This document shows positions 50,218 to 57,943 of a stretch of 64,000 bases of DNA, piece after piece. The DNA is from an uncultured Oscillospiraceae bacterium. GTDB lineage: Bacteria; Bacillota; Clostridia; Oscillospirales; Oscillospiraceae. Below the pieces are notes generated by a model. The model was given only the letters and a program-made list of their open reading frames with translations, ran no database searches and was not told the origin of the DNA. Each line of letters opens with the position of its first letter. Position 1 is the stretch's first letter. The translations under genes and the position numbers were made by a program. The stretch is from NCBI GenBank assembly GCA_910585735.1, contig CAJUEU010000005.1, forward strand, positions 1 to 64,000, written 5' to 3'.

Positions 50218-52734
50218 TCAGCGCTTGGCCTTCGCCAGGGCGGCCTTCACGGCGGCCTTGGCGGCCTCAGAGGTAACGGTAGCGCCACTGACACCATCCA
50301 TGTCGGCGCCCTTGGCCTTGGCGTTCTCAGCCAGCTTGGAGAGGGCGGCTCCGCCAATGGTCTCGGTCTCGTCAGGCCCGGTGATGGTCACGCTGGTGAT
50401 GTTGTTGTCGTCCACGGTGACGGTAGCGGTCACATCGCCGTCAAAGCCGAACTCAGAGGCGGTGTAGGTACCGGGGTTATAGATCCCGGCAACAGGCTCG
50501 GGAGTGGGCTCCGGCGTGGGCGTGGCCTCAGGAGCCTTGGAGGGCTCGGGGGTCTTGGTGGCCTCGGGAGCCTTGGTGGCCTCGGGGGTCTTCGTGGTTT
50601 CAGGGACCTTGGTGGGCTCAGGGGTGGGCTCAACAGAGGGCTCCACAGGAGCCTCGGCGCCGTTCAGGATAGTATCCACAGCCACCCGGCCAAAGTAGAC
50701 AGCCGAGCCGATGGCCATACCACAACAGGGATACTCGTCGCTGAACAATCCACCGAAGGCCACCTCACCGGCGGCATACAGGCCGGGGATGGGCTGGTCG
50801 TTGGTATCCAACACCCGGGCGGCGCGGTCCAGCTGCAGGCCGCCGAAGGTGACCGAGGAGCCGGGGAGCATCTTAAAGGCATAGTAGGTGTCGCCCTCCA
50901 CAGGAATCATGTAGTCGGCGGGCTTGCCGAAGTCTTCGTCCTTGCCCTGGGCGCACAGAGCGTTATAACGCTCCACGGTGGAGACAAGAGTCTCGGCGTC
51001 CACATCCATGAGCCCGGCCAGCTCCTCCAGAGAAGAGGCCTTGTAGGAGAAGTTGGGGCTCTCGATGGTGACTCCCCACTGGACCATAGCGTAAGGCTCG
51101 GCGCAGACGCCATCCTTGGTGGCGGTGATGTAGTAGACCACAGGGCTCTCCCGGCGGGCAGCAGCCGAAGCCACATGGGACTGGTAGGTCCACTCGTCCA
51201 CAAACCGCTCGGCGTTCTTGTCCACAATAAGGCCGGACTCCTCATTGATGCCGATGTAGCAGTCGTAGTTGACAAACACCAGCTGCATACCGGGATTCTC
51301 CACCTGCTTGGCGCCGACGGCGGCAGCCATCTTCAGGCCGTCGCCCACGTTGCCCATGGGCACGCCGGAGGCGGCGTTGGAGGGCAGGAAGGACTTGTAG
51401 GGCAGCAGGTACTCGTCCTCGCTGTGAGCGTAACCGCCGGTGCAGAGGATCACATTCTTGGCGTTGACGGTGACCTTCCCACCGTTGGTCTTCTCGCCCA
51501 CTACGCCCACCACAGCGCCGTCAGCGTTGGTGAGGAGCTCCTTGGCGGCGCACTCATAGATGATCTTGCCGCCGTTCTGCTCAAAGGTATTGGTCAGGGG
51601 CGCGGTGATCTGGCCGCCGTGGCCGCTGGTTTGGCCACCGCCGCCCTTCGCGTTATGGACACGCCAGGGAGTAAGGGAGGAGTGGATGGGCTCCACGTCC
51701 TGGATCTGGACCCCGCGGTCAGCAAGCCAGTCAATGTTCTCCAGGGAGTTGTCGCAGAACTGCCGCACCAGGTCGCTGTTCATAAGGCCGTCCCGGTCGT
51801 AACTCATCAGGAAGTCGTACATCATATCGGCGCTGTCCTTCTGGTCCTGGGCCTCCTGCCACCGGGTGCCGGCAGCCAGGATCTTGCCGCCGCTACGGGA
51901 GGTGGAGCCTCCGGTGATGCCGGTCTTCTCCATCACCAGAACATTGGCACCCTCCTCCTGGGCGGAGAGGGCAGCCGCCAGACCGGCGGCGCCGGCGCCT
52001 ACCACCAGAATGTCGGTCTCATAGGTCTCGTCGGCAGTGTTGTGGTCCACAGGAGCCTGGAAGCTGGCGGGGTCGCCGCCGGCCTGAGTAATACAGTCGG
52101 ACACAGCGGCCTTGATGGCAGCGCTGGTGACGGTGGCGCTGGTCACGCTGTCCACAGCCAGGGACTGGGTGTCCACGATGGCCTGGGGCAGGGTCTCAAT
52201 GGGAGCGGACTGGATGCCCCAGCCCACGCCATAGGTCTCGGTGTGCTCCTTCACGGTGATGGACTTGATAGAGGTCTCGTCCACGGTGACCTCCACGGTC
52301 ACATCCCCGTTCTGGCCCTTAGCTGCGGCGGTGTAGGTGGCCGCCGTCATCTTGCCGGCGGTGGGAAGCTCCTCGCCCCGGGCTTGGGCCAGAGCCTTGG
52401 ACACAGCCTCCTTGATGCCATTGGAGGTCATGGTGGCTCCGGCGACCGCATCGATCTCGGCCCCCTTCTCCTTGACCTGCTCAGCCAGCTCAGGCAGGGC
52501 AGCCTGGCCGATGGACTCGGTCTCACCGGGGCCTTCCAGCTCCACGCCAGTGATGGCGTTGGCGTCCACCGTGATCTTGGCGGTCACGGTGCCGTTGAAG
52601 CCCTGGGCTTCACCGATGTAGGTGCCGGGGGTGTAGATCCCCGACTCGTTGTCTTTTTTGTCTCCGCATGCCGCCAGAGACAGGATCATAGCAAGCGCGC
52701 AGAGCAGACTGAGGGGCTTTTTCAGTGTTTTCAT
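50218..52734 (-). CDS. Flavoprotein reductase 4: lipoprotein with three FMN-bind domains
   Basis: 838 residues. The lipoprotein signal ends in LSLAAC, so it is lipid-anchored unlike paralogs 1-3. Two N-terminal FMN_bind domains (DAVAGATMTS; the second, DSVTSATVTS, has Ser instead of the usual Gly) precede FAD_binding_2 (ILVVGAGAAGLAAALSAQEE). A Pro/Thr/Glu-rich linker (about residues 690-745) carries a third FMN_bind domain (DGVSGATVTS) at the C terminus. The first and third FMN domains are close copies (GIYTPGTY / GIYNPGTY). It could be a multi-flavin electron wire ending at a reductase site. No copper-amine-oxidase-N domain. Acceptor unknown. Confidence 0.87.
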   Translation of the reverse strand: MKTLKKPLSLLCALAMILSLAACGDKKDNESGIYTPGTYIGEAQGFNGTVTAKITVDANAITGVELEGPGETESIGQAALPELAEQVKEKGAEIDAVAGATMTSNGIKEAVSKALAQARGEELPTAGKMTAATYTAAAKGQNGDVTVEVTVDETSIKSITVKEHTETYGVGWGIQSAPIETLPQAIVDTQSLAVDSVTSATVTSAAIKAAVSDCITQAGGDPASFQAPVDHNTADETYETDILVVGAGAAGLAAALSAQEEGANVLVMEKTGITGGSTSRSGGKILAAGTRWQEAQDQKDSADMMYDFLMSYDRDGLMNSDLVRQFCDNSLENIDWLADRGVQIQDVEPIHSSLTPWRVHNAKGGGGQTSGHGGQITAPLTNTFEQNGGKIIYECAAKELLTNADGAVVGVVGEKTNGGKVTVNAKNVILCTGGYAHSEDEYLLPYKSFLPSNAASGVPMGNVGDGLKMAAAVGAKQVENPGMQLVFVNYDCYIGINEESGLIVDKNAERFVDEWTYQSHVASAAARRESPVVYYITATKDGVCAEPYAMVQWGVTIESPNFSYKASSLEELAGLMDVDAETLVSTVERYNALCAQGKDEDFGKPADYMIPVEGDTYYAFKMLPGSSVTFGGLQLDRAARVLDTNDQPIPGLYAAGEVAFGGLFSDEYPCCGMAIGSAVYFGRVAVDTILNGAEAPVEPSVEPTPEPTKVPETTKTPEATKAPEATKTPEPSKAPEATPTPEPTPEPVAGIYNPGTYTASEFGFDGDVTATVTVDDNNITSVTITGPDETETIGGAALSKLAENAKAKGADMDGVSGATVTSEAAKAAVKAALAKAKR

Positions 52735-52781
52735 TCCTTTTTCCTCCTTATTTGATTTGCCAATTTCTTGGCAGCACGACT

Positions 52782-52810
52782 ATTATAGCAAAGCTTTTTT
52801 TCTAATTCAA
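52782..52810 (-). promoter_or_regulatory. Promoter of flavoprotein 4
   Basis: Minus-strand TTGAAT (52810-52805), 17-bp spacer, TATAAT (52787-52782). The rest of 52811-53007 is AT-rich and has no other gene. Confidence 0.85.
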
Positions 52811-53007
52811 GAGGTATCTGGTCCTCCAAAAAGATTTGTCGTTATCCACGAAAGTAATGGAAGTTTTTTTGAATTCTATTAAAGAGCTTTGCAGCCCGAA
52901 GAAACCCCCAAATATGAAATCCTATGGCAGGGTGCCATTGTAGTCCGTTTTATAGGACTTTCCTTTTGCTATACTGGGACCATCAAAAGGAAAGGAGCTG
53001 GTCCCAA

Positions 53008-53136
53008 ATGACAGAGCGGTTTGAAATTCGGTATGTAAAGGGCCACGTGGAGGTCTACGATTCCTCCGGGAAATTCTGCTTCTCCGCGGACACCAAGAGC
53101 GAGGCCGAGAGCGAGCTTCTGGACATGGCGGCGTAA
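53008..53136 (+). CDS. 42-residue hypothetical protein
   Basis: ATG 53008 (MTERFEIRYVKGHVEVYDSS), AAAGGAG upstream, a TATACT -10 box at 52971-52976 and a terminator just after the stop. A single beta hairpin and an acidic helix. No family recognised, but the complete set of signals supports a real gene. Confidence 0.65.
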   Translation: MTERFEIRYVKGHVEVYDSSGKFCFSADTKSEAESELLDMAA

Positions 53137-53147
53137 GCCAAAAAGAC

Positions 53148-53179
53148 AAAACGGCAAGGGCTAAAGCCCTTGCCGTTTT
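53148..53179. terminator. Bidirectional terminator between the 42-aa ORF and the MATE gene
   Basis: 15-bp stem (53148-53162 and 53165-53179) with A-run and T-run ends. Confidence 0.85.
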
Positions 53180-53183
53180 CCGC

Positions 53184-54680
53184 CTATAGCCGGATCTTTT
53201 TCCATTTTCCCCGGCCATAGATATAGCTCACCACCAGGGTTCGCCCGATCTGATCACAGGAGATAGCCAGCCAGGCTCCCACTACCCCGAAGGCCGCAAT
53301 GGTAAAGTTGGCCACGATAGGCCGCAGGAGCAGTACGCCGATGAAGGTAATAATAGCGGTGGAGCGGGTGTCGCCGGCGCCACGAAGCGAACCGGAGAGA
53401 ATGAACTGGGGGGTCTGGATGGGCTGGTTGATCCCCAGAATAATCATAATGGGGACCGAGGCCGCGATGACCGCCTCAGTATCGCTGTAGAGGGCTACCA
53501 CATACTTGCCGAAGAAGGCGAAGAACAGCCCCATGATCCCACCGATCAGGATACCCAGCTTGGAGCACCGCCGGGAATAGTGCTCGGCCATGTCGGGCCG
53601 GCGCTTGCCCAGAGACTGCCCCACCAAGGTGGTAGAGCTCACCGCCATGGCCTGCCCCAGCATGAAAGTCATGGACTGGATGTTCATGCAGATCTGGTGG
53701 GTGGTATAGGCCTCGTCCCCCAGCCCGGCCACCTGCCGGGTAAAAAGGATGACGCCCAGGCGCATGATGAGCTGCTCCCCCAGGGAGGGGATACCCACCT
53801 TAACGATCCGCCCCATGATCTCCAGGTCAGGCTTGAAGTCCCGGACAAAATCGATGATGTGAACGGTAAAGTAATATTTACCGGTGCCGCACCGCTGGAT
53901 GGCAATAGCCATGGCGATACCCTGTCCTAGGACGGTGGCCAAGGAGGCCCCTACCACACCCCAGGCCGGGAACCCCAGGTTGCCGTTGATGAGCACATAG
54001 TTTCCGAACACATTGAACACATTGGCAATAATATTGTAGGTCATAGGCAGCTTGGAATTGCCGGTCCCCCGGAGGGCGGCGGTATAGGTGGAGCTGATGC
54101 CCATGGTAAGAAAGCCCAACATCTGGATCCGCAGGTAATCTACCCCCATGGCCATGGTGGCCTCGCTCAAGCCGCCGTTGGCCATAAAGGCCACCAACGG
54201 CTCGGCAAACACAAAGCCCGCCACCGAGCCAAACACCGACACCCCGAAGGAGAACAGCAAGCCCTGCCGCAAGGTCTCGTTAGCCTTCTCATGGTCCCCA
54301 GCTCCCCGGGCCCGGGCCACGGCTGCTGTGATGCCGGTATTGAGGGCAATGATCAGGGATACAAAAATAAATTTGGGCTGGGCGGCCAGGTTCACCGCCG
54401 CCACGGCATTGTCGCTGATACAGTTGAAGTAGCTCTCGTTGATCTGGCCCACCATGATCATGTCCACCATGGAGGCCAGGCTGGCCAAAAACAGCTCCAC
54501 CAGAGAGGGCCAGGCAATGCGCATGATGTCCTTATAGAGCGTAGAGTCCTGACACCCCACCGGCAGCTTTTTCCGTTCTTTTCGGGTCTTTTCTTCCTCC
54601 TGCCGTAAGAATTCGTCGTCTCCCCAGGGAACCTCGTCCAAATAGGTCCTTACCATTCTTCGTTCCTTCGTCTCTGCCAT
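53184..54680 (-). CDS. MATE-family efflux protein
   Basis: 498 residues starting MAETKERRMVRTYLDEVPWG. About 45 polar residues precede twelve membrane segments in two halves, with MVDMIMVGQ, ALRGTGNSKLPMTYNI and GSLRGAGDTRST, the paired loops of MATE/DinF transporters. These exchange Na+ or H+ for cationic compounds. The long polar N-terminal extension is unusual. Substrate unknown. Confidence 0.92.
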   Translation of the reverse strand: MAETKERRMVRTYLDEVPWGDDEFLRQEEEKTRKERKKLPVGCQDSTLYKDIMRIAWPSLVELFLASLASMVDMIMVGQINESYFNCISDNAVAAVNLAAQPKFIFVSLIIALNTGITAAVARARGAGDHEKANETLRQGLLFSFGVSVFGSVAGFVFAEPLVAFMANGGLSEATMAMGVDYLRIQMLGFLTMGISSTYTAALRGTGNSKLPMTYNIIANVFNVFGNYVLINGNLGFPAWGVVGASLATVLGQGIAMAIAIQRCGTGKYYFTVHIIDFVRDFKPDLEIMGRIVKVGIPSLGEQLIMRLGVILFTRQVAGLGDEAYTTHQICMNIQSMTFMLGQAMAVSSTTLVGQSLGKRRPDMAEHYSRRCSKLGILIGGIMGLFFAFFGKYVVALYSDTEAVIAASVPIMIILGINQPIQTPQFILSGSLRGAGDTRSTAIITFIGVLLLRPIVANFTIAAFGVVGAWLAISCDQIGRTLVVSYIYGRGKWKKIRL

Positions 54681-54768
54681 GTTCCACACTTCTTCCTGTA
54701 TTTTTATGCATATATTGTATCGGATTTTTTATATTTCGTCAAGATGTGGGCATTTGGGAAGCCGCCCC

Positions 54769-54796
54769 TTGTCTTTTTTTGGATTTGTGCTATACT
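54769..54796 (+). promoter_or_regulatory. Promoter of parE
   Basis: TTGTCT (54769-54774), 16-bp spacer, TATACT (54791-54796), 60 bp before the parE start. Confidence 0.75.
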
Positions 54797-54856
54797 ATAT
54801 TTTGATTTGATATGCGCATTTGTTTACACTACTTTGAACCACGGGGGAATTTCGCC

Positions 54857-56845
54857 ATGGCCACCAGCAAGCCTTTATACGACAACACATCCATCTCCTC
54901 CCTGAAGGGCGCCGACCGGGTGCGGAAACGCCCCGGGGTCATTTTCGGTTCCGACGGGTTGGATGGCTGTGAGCATGCCGTTTTTGAGATCCTGTCCAAT
55001 GCCATTGACGAGGCCAAGGAGGGCCACGGCACCCTCATTACCGTGAGCCGTTTTCTGGACGGCTCCATTGAGGTCATCGACCAGGGCCGGGGTTGCCCGG
55101 TGGCCTGGAATGAAAATGAGCAGAAATACAACTGGGAGCTGGTGTTCTGTGAGCTCTACGCCGGCGGAAAGTACGGCGGCGGGGACGACAACTATGAATA
55201 CTCCCTGGGCCTCAACGGCCTGGGCTCCTGCGCTACCCAGTACGCCAGCGAATATATGGACGTCACGGTCCGCCGGGACGGGAAGAAATACACCCTCCAC
55301 TTTGAGAAGGGCGAGAATGTAGGGGGCCTCCACGAGGAGGACACCGACCAGGGGAAAAAGACGGGCACCACCATCCGCTGGAAGCCCGATTTGGAGGTCT
55401 TTACCGACATCCGCATTCCCGCGGAATATTACACCGACGTGATGAAGCGGCAGGCGGTGGTCAACGCCGGGGTCACCTTCCGCTTTAAGAACGAGACCAC
55501 CCCCGGCAGGTTCGAGACCACCGACTTCCTCTACGAGAACGGTATTCAGGACTATGTGACCGAGCTGGTGGGGGACAAGGGCCTGACCACGCCGGTGTTC
55601 TGGCAGACCGAGCGGAAGGGCCGGGACCGGGAGGATAAGCCGGAATACAAGGTAAAGCTCTCGGTGTCCCTGTGCTTTTCTAACACGGTGCAGGTCATCG
55701 AACACTACCACAACTCCTCCTGGCTGGCGCACGGCGGCTCCCCCGAGAAGGCCACCCGCTCGGCCCTGGTGGCCGCCATCGACGGCTACCTGAAAGGGCA
55801 GGGGAAGTACCAGAAGAGCGAGAGTAAGATCACCTGGCAGGACGTGGAGGACTGCCTGGTGCTGGTTTCCAACAACTTTTCCACCCAGACCTCCTATGAA
55901 AACCAGACCAAGAAGTCTGTGACCAACAAATTCGTTCAGGAGGCCATGACCGAGTTCCTCAAGGCTCAGATGGAGGTCTATTTCATCGAAAACCCCTTCG
56001 ACGCTCAGAAGATCGCCGAGCAGGTACTCATCAATAAGCGCAGCCGGGAAAGTGCCGAAAAGGCCCGGCTCAATATTAAGAAAAAGCTCACCGGCACCAT
56101 GGACCTGGCCAACCGGGTACAGAAGTTTGTGGACTGCCGGAGCAAGGACCCAGAGAAGCGGGAGCTCTACATCGTGGAGGGCGACTCGGCCATGGGTTCG
56201 GTAAAGCTCTCCCGGGACAGCGAGTTTCAGGGCATCATGCCGGTGCGGGGCAAGATCCTCAACTGCCTGAAGGCTGACTACGCCCGGATTTTCAAGTCGG
56301 AGATCATCACCGACCTTTTGAAGGTGCTGGGCTGCGGGGTGGAGGTCACCGACAAGCACGCCAAGGACCTGGCTGCCTTCGACCTGATGAACCTCCGCTG
56401 GAATAAGATCGTCATCTGTACCGACGCCGATGTGGACGGCTACCAGATCCGTACCCTGATTTTGACCATGCTCTACCGGCTCACCCCCACCCTCATTCGC
56501 CGGGGGTATGTGTATATCGCGGAATCTCCCCTTTACGAGATCACCTACAAGGAAAAAACCTGGTTCGCTTACTCCAATAAGGAGAAAAACGACATCGTCA
56601 AGGAGATCGGCGAGGACAAGAAGATCAACATCCAGCGCTCCAAGGGCCTGGGTGAGAACGAGCCTGAGATGATGTGGCTCACCACCATGAACCCCGAGAC
56701 CAGAAGGCTCATCAAGGTCATGCCCGAGGACGCCGAGCGAACCGCCTGGATGTTCGACCTCTTGGAAGGGGACAACCTCCAGGGCCGCAAGGATCACATT
56801 GCCGAGCACGGCCACGAGTTCCTGGAGCTGGCGGATATTTCATAA
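54857..56845 (+). CDS. parE: Type IIA topoisomerase ATPase subunit (divergent ParE)
   Basis: 662 residues starting MATSKPLYDNTSISSLKGAD. GHKL motifs: ILSNAIDEA, DQGRGCPV and GLNGLGS. The transducer domain leads to the TOPRIM block EGDSAMGSVKLSRD (EGDSAGG in most family members) and DADVDGYQIRTLIL. The length without an insertion fits ParE or short GyrB. As parC-like gene lies 1.1 kb downstream, topoisomerase IV is the best reading; it decatenates daughter chromosomes. The departures in conserved motifs mark a divergent branch. Confidence 0.88.
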   Translation: MATSKPLYDNTSISSLKGADRVRKRPGVIFGSDGLDGCEHAVFEILSNAIDEAKEGHGTLITVSRFLDGSIEVIDQGRGCPVAWNENEQKYNWELVFCELYAGGKYGGGDDNYEYSLGLNGLGSCATQYASEYMDVTVRRDGKKYTLHFEKGENVGGLHEEDTDQGKKTGTTIRWKPDLEVFTDIRIPAEYYTDVMKRQAVVNAGVTFRFKNETTPGRFETTDFLYENGIQDYVTELVGDKGLTTPVFWQTERKGRDREDKPEYKVKLSVSLCFSNTVQVIEHYHNSSWLAHGGSPEKATRSALVAAIDGYLKGQGKYQKSESKITWQDVEDCLVLVSNNFSTQTSYENQTKKSVTNKFVQEAMTEFLKAQMEVYFIENPFDAQKIAEQVLINKRSRESAEKARLNIKKKLTGTMDLANRVQKFVDCRSKDPEKRELYIVEGDSAMGSVKLSRDSEFQGIMPVRGKILNCLKADYARIFKSEIITDLLKVLGCGVEVTDKHAKDLAAFDLMNLRWNKIVICTDADVDGYQIRTLILTMLYRLTPTLIRRGYVYIAESPLYEITYKEKTWFAYSNKEKNDIVKEIGEDKKINIQRSKGLGENEPEMMWLTTMNPETRRLIKVMPEDAERTAWMFDLLEGDNLQGRKDHIAEHGHEFLELADIS

Positions 56846-56859
56846 AAGGAGGCCCACCC

Positions 56860-57840
56860 ATGAAGCTTGGCATTTTAGGCACCGGGACCATCGTCCAGGA
56901 GCTGCTGCCCGATTTGAAGGAGCTTGGGCCCGAGGAAAACTGGCTGTTGGCCACCCCCCGGTCCAAGGAGAGGGCCAAGGAGCAGGTCAGGACCTATCAG
57001 CTCACCGGGGCGGTCTATGACTATGAGGACCTGTTGGGTCTGAATGTGGACACGGTCTATGTGGCCCTGCCCAACTTCCTTCACTACGAGTACGCCAAAA
57101 GGGCCCTATTGGCGGGCAAGCACGTCATCCTGGAGAAGCCCGCCGTCCCCCGCCGCGCCGAGCTGGAGGAGCTATGGACCCTGGCCCGGGAGCGGGAGCT
57201 CATTCTGGTGGAGGCGGTGCCCATGCGCCACCGGGAGGGCTACCGGCTTCTGAAGGAGGCCATGCCCAAAATTGGCCGGCCCCGGCTGGCCACCTGCTAC
57301 TACTGCCAGCGCTCCCGCCGATATGATGCCTTCCTCCGGGGGGAGATCCACCCGGTCTTTGACCCCCAGAAGGCGGGAGGCGTCCTCATGGACCTGAACC
57401 TCTACAATATCCATGCCCTGGTGGGGCTCTTCGGCGCCCCCAGACGGGTGGACTACCATGCCAACATTGAGCGGGGCATCGATCTGAGCGGCGTGCTGGC
57501 CCTGGATTACGGGGACTTCCAGGCCTCCGCCCTGGCCGCCAAGGACTGCTCCTCCCCCGGCGAGTCGGTGTTCATGGGGGACGAGGGGATGCTGCTGGCT
57601 GACCTGCGGCGGCTCAACGGCTACACCTTGATTACTCGGACCGGGGAGAGGCAAGAGGTCCAGCTTGCTGAGGACCACGCCCACCGGCTGCTGGAGGAGT
57701 TTTTGGTGTTCAAGGACATGATCAAAAAGAAGGACCTGGCCACCGCCGACCGGCTCATGGAGGCCTCCCTGACGGTCTCGGGTATTATCGAGACCGCCCG
57801 CCGCCAGGCCGGGATCGTGTTTCCCGGGGACCTTAAATAA
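56860..57840 (+). CDS. Gfo/Idh/MocA-type oxidoreductase
   Basis: 326 residues starting MKLGILGTGTIVQELLPDLK; AGGAGG upstream. The Rossmann motif GILGTGTI, then VYVALPNFLHYEYAKRAL and GKHVILEKPAV (the EKP dehydrogenase motif) are standard. Substrate is likely a sugar or cyclitol, but no catabolic gene is near. It sits 14 bp after parE and before parC, an odd place for a sugar dehydrogenase. Confidence 0.88.
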   Translation: MKLGILGTGTIVQELLPDLKELGPEENWLLATPRSKERAKEQVRTYQLTGAVYDYEDLLGLNVDTVYVALPNFLHYEYAKRALLAGKHVILEKPAVPRRAELEELWTLARERELILVEAVPMRHREGYRLLKEAMPKIGRPRLATCYYCQRSRRYDAFLRGEIHPVFDPQKAGGVLMDLNLYNIHALVGLFGAPRRVDYHANIERGIDLSGVLALDYGDFQASALAAKDCSSPGESVFMGDEGMLLADLRRLNGYTLITRTGERQEVQLAEDHAHRLLEEFLVFKDMIKKKDLATADRLMEASLTVSGIIETARRQAGIVFPGDLK

Positions 57841-57943
57841 AGAAAATTTGATTCCAAATTGTATTTTTTCTTTTATGTATAACCATTTGGCGCAAAATTT
57901 GAGGGAACAAGAACGGAAAACCAAGAATTGAGGATGGATACCT

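Noticed and set aside
28711..52734. Classical fumarate reductase or succinate dehydrogenase complex
   Set aside because: There is no iron-sulfur subunit or membrane cytochrome b subunit nearby, and the proteins are exported with FMN_bind domains.
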